A stretch of DNA of 64,000 bases from Paenibacillus spiritus (GTDB taxonomy: Bacteria > Bacillota > Bacilli > Paenibacillales > Paenibacillaceae). Under the pieces are notes generated by a model. That model worked only from the letters and a program-made list of their open reading frames with translations. It ran no database searches and was not told where the DNA came from. The first letter of the stretch is position 1. Each line of letters starts with the position of its first letter. A program made the translations under genes and the position numbers. The DNA lies in the NCBI RefSeq assembly GCF_008710135.1, contig NZ_VYKK01000008.1, positions 1-64,000 of the forward strand. Direction: 5' to 3'. Of the stretch, positions 8,195 to 16,835 are shown piece after piece.

Positions 8195-8228
8195 GCGGAT
8201 TCTCCTTCATCTTTCTTCCTTCCAAAAA

Positions 8229-9311
8229 TCAAGGCCGCCGGTCGTCTCCGGCGTCCTTCTCTCTCCCCGAGAGGCGCGCTTCCAGCGCCGCCATATCCGG
8301 CGGCAGCGGCGCCTCGAAGACCATCCGGCTGCCGAGCGCCGGATGCGTCAGCGCCAGGCGGGCGGCATGCAGCGCCTGGCGGCCGATGGCCGCGTCCAGC
8401 GCCCGCACGGCGGCGCAGTCTCCGGCTTCGCCGCCGTGCGCCTCAGGTGCGGCGCCCTCTGCCGCGGCTTCCGCCGCAGCCGCAGAGGCTGCCCCGCCCG
8501 CTGCCGGAAGCGCCGCCCGTTCCGGCCGTCCGTAGCACGGATGCCGGTACATCCGGTCGCCGATCAGCGGCGCGCCCGCCGCGCTCAGATGGACGCGGAT
8601 CTGATGCGTGCGTCCCGTGAGCAGCGTCAGCTCCACCGCCGCTCCGGCGGCGAAGCGTTCCCGGACTGCGTACCGGGTCAGGGAAGGGTAGCCGTCCGGC
8701 GTAACGATCCGCCGGTGCGGCTCCAGCGGGTCCCGGTCGATCGGGCCATCCAGCTCGCCCGCATCCGGCAGCGCCGTGCCGTGGACGAAGGCCAGATAGG
8801 ACTTGTCCACGGTTCCCGCCAGCATTTGCTCCGAAATCTGCTGGTGACTGTACGGATTCTTGGCGATGGCAAGTACGCCGGACGTCTCCTGGTCCAGCCG
8901 GTGAACCGGCCGGAAGCGGTAGCGCTGGCCCCGCTCGGCCCAGTAATGGACCACGCCGTTGGCCAGCGTGTCCGTGTAATGTCCATGCGTCGGATGTACG
9001 ATCAGCCCCGCCGGCTTGTTGACCACCAGCAGATGGTCGTCTTCGTACAGAATGTCGAACGGAATCGGCTGGGGCATGATGTCGTCCGACGTCTCCGTCT
9101 CCATCCGCAGCTCCACCACATCTCCCGTCTTGACGGAGACGCTGATGTAGACCCGTTCGCCGTTCAGCATAATCCCTCGCTCGGTCAGCTTGAGCCGGGA
9201 CAGCAGCTTCCGCGAAATATTCATGCGCTTGTGGAGAACGGTCTTCAGAGTCAGCCCGTCGTCCGCTTCCGGGATCGTATAGACGATCGGGTCATAGTAG
9301 GAATTGTCCAT
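8229..9311 (-). CDS. RluA-family pseudouridine synthase with Ala-rich insertion
   Basis: Isomerises uridine to pseudouridine in rRNA or tRNA. An S4-like RNA-binding segment spans about residues 15-75, then the catalytic domain with the signature HRLDQETSG carrying the catalytic aspartate, and LLTGRTHQIRVHL. Between GDRMYRH and RQALHA, where RluD-type enzymes usually have a short loop, there is an insertion of about 60 residues rich in Ala, Gly and Glu (roughly 8378-8540). At 360 residues it is longer than the usual 300-310. The gene begins two bases before the end of the adenosyltransferase gene. The target site cannot be told from sequence. Confidence 0.9.
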   Translation of the reverse strand: MDNSYYDPIVYTIPEADDGLTLKTVLHKRMNISRKLLSRLKLTERGIMLNGERVYISVSVKTGDVVELRMETETSDDIMPQPIPFDILYEDDHLLVVNKPAGLIVHPTHGHYTDTLANGVVHYWAERGQRYRFRPVHRLDQETSGVLAIAKNPYSHQQISEQMLAGTVDKSYLAFVHGTALPDAGELDGPIDRDPLEPHRRIVTPDGYPSLTRYAVRERFAAGAAVELTLLTGRTHQIRVHLSAAGAPLIGDRMYRHPCYGRPERAALPAAGGAASAAAAEAAAEGAAPEAHGGEAGDCAAVRALDAAIGRQALHAARLALTHPALGSRMVFEAPLPPDMAALEARLSGREKDAGDDRRP

Positions 9312-9313
9312 TG

Positions 9314-9883
9314 TCAGTTGCGGAACACCCGGCTTCCTCTTACATATTCTACATCGGCTACTCCCGACCGCACATTCGCCGTTCGGGCGGCGGCAAAGAA
9401 ATAATCGGACAGCCGGTTGAGATACCGAATCGACTCCGGCGGGACAGCCGTCTCCCGGGCCAGCGTAATCGTGCGCCGCTCCGCCCGGCGGCAGACCGTC
9501 CGGCAGACATGCATCGTGCTGGAGAGCAGGGTTCCTCCAGGCAGAATGAATTTCTCAAGCGGCGGATTCTCCGCCTGCAGCGCGTCGATCCATTTCTCCA
9601 GCCGTTCCACCAGAGCGGACGTGACTTTGGGTGTCATGCCGCTGTCTTCCGGCTTCGCATAAGCCAGGTCCGACCCGCAGTCGAACAGCTCATGCTGGAT
9701 CTCCAGCAGTTGCTGCCGAAGATCGGCAAAGTGTTCGGAATCCGCCAGACTGTGCGCCTGACCGACCAGGCTGTTCAGTTCGTCGATGGTGCCGTACGCT
9801 TCCACTCTGGCATCATCCTTGGAGACGCGGCCGCCGATCACGGACGTCTCGCCCCGGTCGCCGGAACGTGTATAAATGGCCAT
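9314..9883 (-). CDS. yvqK: Cob(I)yrinic acid a,c-diamide adenosyltransferase (PduO type)
   Basis: Transfers the adenosyl group of ATP to cob(I)alamin, completing coenzyme B12 formation or salvage. The 189-residue protein starts MAIYTRSGDRGETSV, matching the ATP-binding N-terminal motif of PduO enzymes, and carries FILPGGT and the R-R-A-E-R region (CRRAERRTI) typical of the family. The start at 9883 is backed by GGGAGGA eight bases upstream; the frame remains open to 10003 but without a ribosome-binding site. No other cobalamin genes are in the window, consistent with a salvage role. Confidence 0.92.
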   Translation of the reverse strand: MAIYTRSGDRGETSVIGGRVSKDDARVEAYGTIDELNSLVGQAHSLADSEHFADLRQQLLEIQHELFDCGSDLAYAKPEDSGMTPKVTSALVERLEKWIDALQAENPPLEKFILPGGTLLSSTMHVCRTVCRRAERRTITLARETAVPPESIRYLNRLSDYFFAAARTANVRSGVADVEYVRGSRVFRN

Positions 9884-9996
9884 CTTCGTCTTCCTCCCGT
9901 CATTTCCTAAGACTTCTCTTACTTTATCATATCCGCCGCCGGTTGTAAGGCGGGGTCTTCTTTCCAGCGCTTCTCTCCGGATGGCTCCTCTAGCGC

Positions 9997-10055
9997 AAAA
10001 CATCCCCGCAGGGCAGGGTAAGACCGGCTATAAGGCCGGTCCGCCGCCAGCGGGG
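9997..10055 (-). terminator. Probable terminator after the Spo0E-like gene
   Basis: Nested arms (CCCCGC/GCGGGG at 10004-10009 and 10050-10055 around GACCGGC/GCCGGTC) end on the minus strand with GTTTTG. The U-run is short, so it may be a weak terminator. Confidence 0.45.
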
Positions 10056-10089
10056 ATTCAAGGAGAAGCGAGAGGCGCAGCCAAGGACG

Positions 10090-10332
10090 TTACTTGCGGC
10101 GCAGCCTCATATATTCATTGATCTTCAGATCCAGCATGCCGCTGGCCCGAACCACCTTATCGGCGGTCAGGGATTGTTCTTGGATATACAACTGTTCCAT
10201 CCGGCTGCGCAGCAGCAGAATTTCATCTTCCAGAGACAGATTCGGCAAAGCGGACCTGCCGCAGTCGGCGGAGCCGTCCCCCGCCGTGTACCACGGTCCG
10301 CTTATGCGGCTGTAATCATAAGCATCCGGCAT
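10090..10332 (-). CDS. Spo0E-like aspartyl-phosphate phosphatase
   Basis: An 80-residue protein whose second half (LRSRMEQLY...ASGMLDLKINEYMR) fits the two-helix Spo0E family with the key (S/A)xxLD motif. Family members dephosphorylate Spo0A-P and delay sporulation. The first 30 residues form a variable extension. GGAGGG precedes ATG 10332. It is alone in its unit, flanked by AT-rich sequence upstream (10333-10498) and a terminator-like hairpin downstream. Which response regulator it acts on is unknown. Confidence 0.72.
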   Translation of the reverse strand: MPDAYDYSRISGPWYTAGDGSADCGRSALPNLSLEDEILLLRSRMEQLYIQEQSLTADKVVRASGMLDLKINEYMRLRRK

Positions 10333-10498
10333 CTCGATCCCTCCAGCTTATCCAGTTATCGGTTCAAAAGCCTTAAAATTCACGATACTTCAAAGTAAAA
10401 TTATAACATTCAATTTTTAAAAGTTCTAACCTAATTTTACCTGTTCTCGCGAAAATTTAAAATTTTAAGTTTTAAACCAAAACCCGTGTCGTGCCGGA

Positions 10499-11719
10499 TT
10501 ATGCGCCTTCTATGCGGAGCTGTTCCACAAGAGAGCCGATACGTTCCAGCGCTTCGTTCAACTGCGCCACGGAAGTGGCATACGAACAGCGGAGGTAGCC
10601 TTCCCCGCCCAGACCGAATACATTACCGGGGACCGCCGCCACGCGATATTCCAGCAACAGCCGCCGGGCGAATTCGTCGGAGGAGAGGCCAGTGGCCGCT
10701 ATGCTGGGGAACGCATAGAACGCTCCCTGCGGCTCATGGCATTCCAGACCCGCTTCCCGCAGCCCTTTGACGATCAGCCGGCGGCGCTGGTTATACGAAT
10801 CCACCATCCGGTCCTTCTCTTCCAGTCCGTTCGTCAGCGCTTCAAGCGCCGCAACCTGTCCCATGGAAGGCGCGCACATCACTGTGTATTGATGGATCTT
10901 CAGCATTGCGGCAATCAGCTCGGGATGCCCGCAGGCGTAGCCCATCCGCCAGCCGGTCATGGCGAAAGCCTTCGAGAAGCCGCTGACGAGAATCGTCCGG
11001 TCCCGCATGCCCGACAGCGAAGCGAAGCTGATATGATTCGAACCGTAGGTCAGCTCTGCGTAGATTTCGTCGGAAATGACGATCAGATCATGCTTCTCGA
11101 CCACCTTCGCGATCGGTTCCCAGTCTTCCCGGGTCATGATCGCGCCCGTCGGATTGCTCGGATAGCACAGAATCAGCACCTTCGACCGCGGCGTAACCGC
11201 TGCTTCCAGAGCAGCCGCCGTCAGCTTGAATTCGTCGGCGCCGAAGGTCTCGATGCCGACCGGAACCCCTCCTCCGATCGAAGTAATCGGAGAGTAGGAA
11301 ATATAGCAAGGCTCGGGAATGAGAATCTCGTCTCCCGGAGCAATCAGGGCCCGAAGCGCCAGATCAATCGCTTCGCTGCCTCCGACGGTTGCGATAATTT
11401 CATTGGCCGGGTTGTAATCGACGGAGAAGCGGCGGTGCAGATAGCTTGCGATGGCTTCTCTCAGCTCCGGCATGCCTGCATTGGAGGTGTAGCCGGTGAA
11501 CCCGCGTTCCAGCGAATAGACGCAGGCCTCCCGGACATGCCATGGCGTCTTGAAATCGGGTTCGCCGACGCCGAGCGAAATGATGTCCTTGCTGCCAGCC
11601 GCCAGGTCGAAGAATTTGCGGATTCCGGACGGCTGGATCTGCTGTACAAGCGGCGACAGGTACGAGCCCATCGACCGGCCGCCCTGTTCCCCGGCGGATG
11701 GGGTCTGGTTCGTTATCAT
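10499..11719 (-). CDS. alaT: PLP-dependent aminotransferase, alanine aminotransferase AlaT-like
   Basis: Fold-type I aminotransferase of 406 residues. The substrate and PLP sites are visible: LGVGEPDF, PSNPTGA, SDEIYAEL, the PLP-lysine in SGFSKAFAMTGWRMGY, and the C-terminal arginine in RCSYA. An Lrp-type regulator lies 16 bases upstream, the same arrangement as Bacillus alaR-alaT (yugG-yugH), which points to alanine/pyruvate transamination; PatA-like aromatic or lysine-pathway activity is the alternative. The start could also be ATG 11671 (MGSYLSPL), as the first 16 residues are poorly conserved in type. Confidence 0.85.
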   Translation of the reverse strand: MITNQTPSAGEQGGRSMGSYLSPLVQQIQPSGIRKFFDLAAGSKDIISLGVGEPDFKTPWHVREACVYSLERGFTGYTSNAGMPELREAIASYLHRRFSVDYNPANEIIATVGGSEAIDLALRALIAPGDEILIPEPCYISYSPITSIGGGVPVGIETFGADEFKLTAAALEAAVTPRSKVLILCYPSNPTGAIMTREDWEPIAKVVEKHDLIVISDEIYAELTYGSNHISFASLSGMRDRTILVSGFSKAFAMTGWRMGYACGHPELIAAMLKIHQYTVMCAPSMGQVAALEALTNGLEEKDRMVDSYNQRRRLIVKGLREAGLECHEPQGAFYAFPSIAATGLSSDEFARRLLLEYRVAAVPGNVFGLGGEGYLRCSYATSVAQLNEALERIGSLVEQLRIEGA

Positions 11720-11735
11720 GGCTTCAGTTCATCCT

Positions 11736-12236
11736 TTACGGAGAGATCATCAGGCGGTTATCTTCTTCGTGCTCTTCAAAGATAATGCCGTCCTGCTTGT
11801 ATTTCTTCAGGGTAAAGTTGGTCTTGGTCGAGAGAACGGAGTCGATCGGGGACAGCTTCTCGGAGACGAAATTCGCCACCTCTCGCAGATTCCGGCCCTC
11901 CACCTCGACCAGCAGGTCATAGGCGCCCGACATCAGATAGACCGATTTCACCTGCGGATATAAATAAATACGCTCGGCGATACCCTCGAACCCGCGGCCG
12001 CGCTCGGGCGTAATTTGCACCTCGATCAGTGCGGTTACCCGTTCGTCGTCCACCTTGTCCCAGTTGACGACCGTCGCGTATTTCACAATGACATGCTCCT
12101 GTTCCATCTGTTCGATGGCCGCCTTGATTTCTTCTTCCTCCGCACCGAGCAGTGTTGCCAGCAGCGCAGGGGTCCGTCTCGAATCCTCCTTGAGCAGCTC
12201 CAGCACTTTCCTCTTCAGTTCGTCCATCGCTTCCAC
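11736..12236 (-). CDS. alaR: Lrp/AsnC-family transcriptional regulator
   Basis: 166 residues with an N-terminal winged helix (about 5-60) and a C-terminal RAM/AsnC ligand domain (about 70-145; SVYLMSGAYDLLVEVEG). The GTG at 12236 is chosen since GGAGGG lies six bases before it; ATG 12227 is too far away. Its position directly before an AlaT-like aminotransferase matches the alaR-alaT pair, where the regulator answers to alanine or a related amino acid. A promoter is visible at 12266-12294. Confidence 0.88.
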   Translation of the reverse strand: MEAMDELKRKVLELLKEDSRRTPALLATLLGAEEEEIKAAIEQMEQEHVIVKYATVVNWDKVDDERVTALIEVQITPERGRGFEGIAERIYLYPQVKSVYLMSGAYDLLVEVEGRNLREVANFVSEKLSPIDSVLSTKTNFTLKKYKQDGIIFEEHEEDNRLMISP

Positions 12237-12265
12237 GCCTTCCCTCCGGGTTAGAGTTTATTACT

Positions 12266-12294
12266 AATATGACATGAAAGGGGGATCTCTGCAA
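12266..12294 (-). promoter_or_regulatory. Sigma-A-like promoter of alaR-alaT
   Basis: On the minus strand TTGCAG (12289-12294) and CATATT (12266-12271) are 17 bases apart, about 30 bases before the alaR start. Confidence 0.55.
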
Positions 12295-12358
12295 ACAAAA
12301 TCCGGGTCTGAACCGGCAGCAAGAAGGATAATTTCAGGGGGGTATTCCTTTAATTTCA

Positions 12359-12421
12359 TTATCGCTAACCGGTTCCCGGAAGCGATAAGATAAACACGCT
12401 TCGAAATTGTAAGCGATTCCA
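12359..12421 (+). promoter_or_regulatory. Candidate operator region of xynA1 (AAGCGAT repeats, cre-like site)
   Basis: An inverted repeat TTATCGCT...AGCGATAA spans 12359-12388. AAGCGAT recurs as a direct repeat at 12380-12386 and 12411-12417, 31 bases apart, close to three helical turns, as often seen for AraC-type regulators. TGTAAGCGATTCCA at 12408-12421 fits the CcpA cre consensus at all but one position. AATTGTAAGCG (12405-12415) is also found upstream of lplA. A clear -35/-10 pair for xynA1 was not found. Confidence 0.45.
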
Positions 12422-12440
12422 TAAAGTTCAAGGAGGAAGC

Positions 12441-15400
12441 ATGTTTATGAGGAAGTTTTGGAATGTGGCGCTGACCTGCCTGCTGCTGCTCAGCTGGCCG
12501 GGCCTGATGGCGCCGCCGGCCGCTTCGGCCGCCTCCGCGGTCATTGCGGATTACGGCTTCGAGAACAATACTGCCCAGGGCTGGTCCCAGATGGGCAGCG
12601 GCTCTCTCGCGGCAGTGAGCCAGGATGTCTATGCGTCCCACGGCGGGAGCTACAGTCTGCTCACAAGCGGACGCACCGCCGCCTGGAATGCGCCGAGCCT
12701 GAATGTCACACCCCTGCTGAAAGCCGGAGGTGTCTATTCCATCTCCGCCTACGTCCGGGCTGCGCTGCCTGCGGACGCCGGCAAGCTTAAGATCACCGTC
12801 AAGCGTACCGCAGACGGCTCCGATCATTATGACCAGGTTACCGATGCGGCCCCCGTCGCCGGGAGCGGCTGGGTCAAGCTTGAAGGCAGCTATACGTATT
12901 CCGCCGCCTCCTCTCTGCTTCTGTACATCGAGAGCGATCAGGCCTCCGCGCCTTATTTGATCGACGATGTCCGGATCGAAGAGACTGCGGCCCCTGCCCC
13001 CGGGGGAGATCCGGGCAATGGCGGAGGCGAGGCCGTGGCGATCCACACGGATTATGAGGACGGCACTCTGCAAGGTTGGGCCAGCCGCACCGGAACCGAG
13101 AAGGTTGCGGTCGTTGCGGACAACGCTCAATCCGGTTCCCGCAGCCTGCTGATTACCGAACGGCCCCAGAGCTACGCCGGACCGGCTCTGGATCTGACCG
13201 GCCGGGTTCATACCGGCTCCAAGTACCGGATCTCCGCCTGGGTCAAGCTGGCCGATCCCGCCGCTTCCGCCGAGCTTCGTCTGAGCCTTCAGGCGGACAA
13301 AGGCGGCCAGACGTCCTACCTGACCGCCGTCGGCAATACGACCGTAACCGGCGCGCAGTGGGTTCATCTGACCGGCGATTATGTCATCAGCGCCGCGTTC
13401 GATACGCTGTCAATCTATGTAGAGTCGGCCAGCGGCACGGACTCCTTCTACCTGGATCATTTTGAGCTGGACTCTCTCACCACGCTGCCCGTCCAGACTT
13501 CGCTGGCTTCCGTCTATCAGGCCTACAGCGGTTATTTCCCGGTGGGCGTGGAAGTAGAGCCCGGCGAAGTTACCGGGGAACACGGCAAGCTGCTGGCGCT
13601 GCATTTCAACAGCATCGTGGCCGGGAACTCCATGAAGTGGGATGCCACCGAGCCGCAGGAGAACCAGTTCGTGTTCGAGGGCAGGGGCGACGTTCTGGCG
13701 GATTATGCCAGAGCGAACGGCATCGGCATGCGCGGCCATACGCTGCTGTGGCACCAGCAGGTGCCGGACTGGCTGTTCAAGCATGCCGACGGCACGGATC
13801 TGACCGGCTCCGAAGAAGACAAGGCACTGCTCCGGAGCCGTCTGGAGAACCATATCAAGCATGTCGTTCAGCACTTCAACGACGTCGTCTACACCTGGGA
13901 CGTCGTCAACGAAGTCATCGACGAGACCCAGCCCGACGGATTCCGCCGGAGCAAATGGTATCAGATTCTTGGACCGGAATACATCGACGACGCTTTTCTC
14001 TATGCCAAGAAATATGTCAAGCCCGGCGCTACGCTTATTATCAACGATTACGGCACCACCAACGTGAAGAAGCGCCAGTTCCTGTACAACCTTGTCAAAG
14101 ACATGAAAGCCCGCGGCATTCCGGTGGACGGGGTCGGCCATCAGATGCACAACACCGTGGAAGGCCCTTCGCCTGCCGAAATCCGGCAGACCATGGAAAT
14201 GTTCGCCGGCCTCGGGGTCGAGAACCAGGTGACGGAGCTCGATGTCAGTGTCTATCCGAACGACAGCGCGAGCGGCTACAGTTCGCTCCCGCAAGAGCTT
14301 GCGCTCAGACAAGCCTACTATTACCGCGATATGTTCCGGACCTTCAAAACCCTGAAGACTACGGCCCATTTGACCGGCGTCACGCTCTGGGGAATGGCGG
14401 ACGACAACTCCTGGCTGTCGAAGCCGGAGCGGACCGATTATCCGCTGCTGTTCGACCATCAGCTTCAGGCCAAGCCTGCCTATTACGGGGTAGCAGCCCC
14501 CGGCGAACTCCCGGTGCTGAACCGCACGCTCACCATCAGCCGCGGAACTCCGGTCGTCGACGGACGGACGGAGACGCTGTGGGATGCAATAAGCCCTGTA
14601 TCCGTCCAGACGGAAGACGGGAACTCCGCAGGCGCCTTCAAGGCCATGTGGGATGAGGGCAATCTGTATGTCTATGCAGAAGCGGAGGATGCCTCCTACC
14701 AGTCCAATGACCGGATTGAACTGTTCCTTGACGCCGACAATGCCAAGAGCAAGAGCTATGACGCCAATGACCGCAGTCTGACGCTGAACCGTTCGGGCAG
14801 CGGAACGGACGGCATCGTGTACCGCGTCTACGAGCGTCCCGGAGGCTACGCGGTCGAGGCGAAGATTCCGCTGGCCGGCGCAGCCGGCAAGAAGATCGGT
14901 TATGATCTGCGCATGACGGATGCCGGCACCGGCGCGTCCGCTTCGTGGAATGATTTTACCGGCCGCCAGGAACAGGACCCGTCCCAATTCGGGACATTGG
15001 TCTATGGCGACGCCCTGAAGCTCGGCGAGGCTGCGCCGGCAGCGCCCGCAGTAGACGGCGCAGAAGACGCCGCCTGGGCCGCCGCTCCGGAATACCGCAC
15101 GGCTGTACCGGTTCAAGGCACAGACGGCGCGGCCGCTTCCTTCAAGGTTCTCTGGAACGCCGACCGGCTGTACGTCTTCGCGCATGTTCAGGACCGTCAT
15201 CTCAGCAAGGCCAGCGCGAATGCCTATGAGCAGGACTCGATCGAAATTTTTGTCGATCCCGACAACGGCAAGACTTCGTATTACGGCGCGGAGGACGGCC
15301 AGTACCGGGTGAACTTCGACAATGAACAGAGCTATGGCGGAGCCGCTTCGGCTTCCAACTTCACGGCCAAGACCCGGGTGACCGATACCGGTTACGATGT

Positions 15401-16601
15401 CGAAGCCGCCATTCAGCTTCCTTCGGCCGCTGCGGCGGGACAGCTGATCGGCTTCGATCTTCAGGTCAACGATGACGGAGACGGGGATGGCGTCCGCGAT
15501 CATGTCATGATCTGGAGCGACCCGTCGGGACAGTCCTGGCAGAACACCTCCAAGTGGGGCACCCTTCTGCTGAAGGCCCCGGCTTCCGCTTCCGAGACAG
15601 CAAGCCCGGCCCCTTCCGCTTCGGCGCCGGCGGCTTCCCTGCCGGCCAACACCGGCGAAGTTCAGCTGGCTTCCGGCGGGACCTTGACGCTTAACGGCGC
15701 AACCCTGGTATTTCCGGCAGGAGCCATGGACAACGGCGTCCTGCGGGTGACGGTCTCGAAAGTCACCAACACCGGTAACCTTGTTCTGGCCGCCGGTCAG
15801 AAGCTGGCGGGCGACGTCTATGATCTGTCCAAGGATCGGACCGGGAACTTCGTCAAGCCGGTAACGCTTACGCTTCCGTTTGACCCTTCCCGGCTGAGCA
15901 AGAGCGAGCAGGCCGGCCTGTACACCTATGACGAAACGGCGCGGACCTGGAGTCCGCTGGAGAAAGCCGTAGTGAATTCGGAACGCGCCACCGTGACCGC
16001 TGCCGTCTATCACTTCTCCAAGTACGCCGTGCTGGCGGTGTCCCCGTCGGCTGCGGTTGTTCCCGCCGCGCCGGAACTGAAGGACCTGAAGGGCCACTGG
16101 GCCGCCGAAGCCGTCTCCCGGCTGGTTGAGCGCGGCGCCCTGCATGGCTATCCCGACCGCACCTTCCGGCCGGATGCCGCTATCACGCGCGCCGAATTCA
16201 CATCGCTGCTGGTCCGGGCGTTCAAGCTGTCCGCTGCGCAGTCAGCGGCCTTCACGGATACGCGCGGCCACTGGGCTGAAGCGGCCATCGGAACGGCGGC
16301 GGCCTTCGGCATTACAGAGGGTTACGAAGACGGAACCTTCCGTCCGGCCGCCCCGCTTACCCGCGAACAGATGGCGGTCATGACCGCCCGCGCCGCCAAG
16401 CTCTCCTCCGGCGCTTCCGGGCCGGACCTGCTGAGCTTCCGCGACGGCAAGGCAGTCTCCGCCTGGGCGAAGGCCCCGCTGGCCGCGCTTCTTGCTTCCG
16501 GCAAGCTGAGCGGCTACCCCGACGGCACGCTCCGGCCGGGAGCGGCCGCGTCGCGCGCCGAGGCCGCCATGCTCGTCGCCGGACTGCTCCCGCAGTCCTA
16601 G
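12441..16601 (+). CDS. xynA1: Secreted, S-layer-anchored multidomain GH10 endo-xylanase
   Basis: 1386 residues. Order: signal peptide (1 to about 30, AAPASAA-like cleavage region), two CBM22-like modules (about 33-185 and 205-345), GH10 catalytic domain (about 350-690), two CBM9-like modules (about 700-865 and 870-1045), a Ser/Pro/Ala linker, a ZU5-like beta domain (about 1065-1200), and three SLH repeats (about 1215-1386, each with GYxDGTFRP or similar). The acid/base is Glu491 (WDVVNEV) and the nucleophile Glu599 (TELDVS). The SLH repeats should fix the enzyme to cell-wall polymer, so xylan is cut at the surface and oligomers are captured by the ABC importer encoded from 29437. GGAGGAAGC precedes the ATG; ATG 12447 is also possible. 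Confidence 0.96.
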   Translation: MFMRKFWNVALTCLLLLSWPGLMAPPAASAASAVIADYGFENNTAQGWSQMGSGSLAAVSQDVYASHGGSYSLLTSGRTAAWNAPSLNVTPLLKAGGVYSISAYVRAALPADAGKLKITVKRTADGSDHYDQVTDAAPVAGSGWVKLEGSYTYSAASSLLLYIESDQASAPYLIDDVRIEETAAPAPGGDPGNGGGEAVAIHTDYEDGTLQGWASRTGTEKVAVVADNAQSGSRSLLITERPQSYAGPALDLTGRVHTGSKYRISAWVKLADPAASAELRLSLQADKGGQTSYLTAVGNTTVTGAQWVHLTGDYVISAAFDTLSIYVESASGTDSFYLDHFELDSLTTLPVQTSLASVYQAYSGYFPVGVEVEPGEVTGEHGKLLALHFNSIVAGNSMKWDATEPQENQFVFEGRGDVLADYARANGIGMRGHTLLWHQQVPDWLFKHADGTDLTGSEEDKALLRSRLENHIKHVVQHFNDVVYTWDVVNEVIDETQPDGFRRSKWYQILGPEYIDDAFLYAKKYVKPGATLIINDYGTTNVKKRQFLYNLVKDMKARGIPVDGVGHQMHNTVEGPSPAEIRQTMEMFAGLGVENQVTELDVSVYPNDSASGYSSLPQELALRQAYYYRDMFRTFKTLKTTAHLTGVTLWGMADDNSWLSKPERTDYPLLFDHQLQAKPAYYGVAAPGELPVLNRTLTISRGTPVVDGRTETLWDAISPVSVQTEDGNSAGAFKAMWDEGNLYVYAEAEDASYQSNDRIELFLDADNAKSKSYDANDRSLTLNRSGSGTDGIVYRVYERPGGYAVEAKIPLAGAAGKKIGYDLRMTDAGTGASASWNDFTGRQEQDPSQFGTLVYGDALKLGEAAPAAPAVDGAEDAAWAAAPEYRTAVPVQGTDGAAASFKVLWNADRLYVFAHVQDRHLSKASANAYEQDSIEIFVDPDNGKTSYYGAEDGQYRVNFDNEQSYGGAASASNFTAKTRVTDTGYDVEAAIQLPSAAAAGQLIGFDLQVNDDGDGDGVRDHVMIWSDPSGQSWQNTSKWGTLLLKAPASASETASPAPSASAPAASLPANTGEVQLASGGTLTLNGATLVFPAGAMDNGVLRVTVSKVTNTGNLVLAAGQKLAGDVYDLSKDRTGNFVKPVTLTLPFDPSRLSKSEQAGLYTYDETARTWSPLEKAVVNSERATVTAAVYHFSKYAVLAVSPSAAVVPAAPELKDLKGHWAAEAVSRLVERGALHGYPDRTFRPDAAITRAEFTSLLVRAFKLSAAQSAAFTDTRGHWAEAAIGTAAAFGITEGYEDGTFRPAAPLTREQMAVMTARAAKLSSGASGPDLLSFRDGKAVSAWAKAPLAALLASGKLSGYPDGTLRPGAAASRAEAAMLVAGLLPQS

Positions 16602-16730
16602 GCCTAGGCGGCACACGGCACTGACCGCGGCCAAAAGGGCGACGAACCGCCTCCCGGCCGCGGCACGGCCGCCGGATTGCTGCCCCGGCTGCCCGCCGCA
16701 TTGCGGAGGGCATCCCCAGGATTGGCAAGA

Positions 16731-16760
16731 GGACGTCCCCCGGGACGTCCTTTGCTTTTC
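16731..16760 (+). terminator. Terminator of xynA1
   Basis: GGACGTCCC/GGGACGTCC stem at 16731-16750 followed by TTTGCTTTTC on the plus strand. Confidence 0.65.
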
Positions 16761-16785
16761 CCCGGTCCCTCCATACCGGCATAAG

Positions 16786-16813
16786 AAAAGAGCCTTCCAG
16801 CGAAGGCTCTTTC
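16786..16813 (-). terminator. Terminator of the xylan operon, probably two-way
   Basis: AAGAGCCTTC/GAAGGCTCTT stem between the convergent xynA1 and deacetylase genes; T-rich flanks on both sides (TTTTCTT on the minus strand, TTTCTTG on the plus strand). Confidence 0.75.
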
Positions 16814-16835
16814 TTGTGTTCGGCCAGCTCTGTAT

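Noticed and set aside
13410..16145. Long open frame of 911 codons antisense to xynA1
   Set aside because: Lies fully opposite a gene with clear domains and catalytic residues; the frame is open because of high GC and biased codon use, and shows no recognisable domain.
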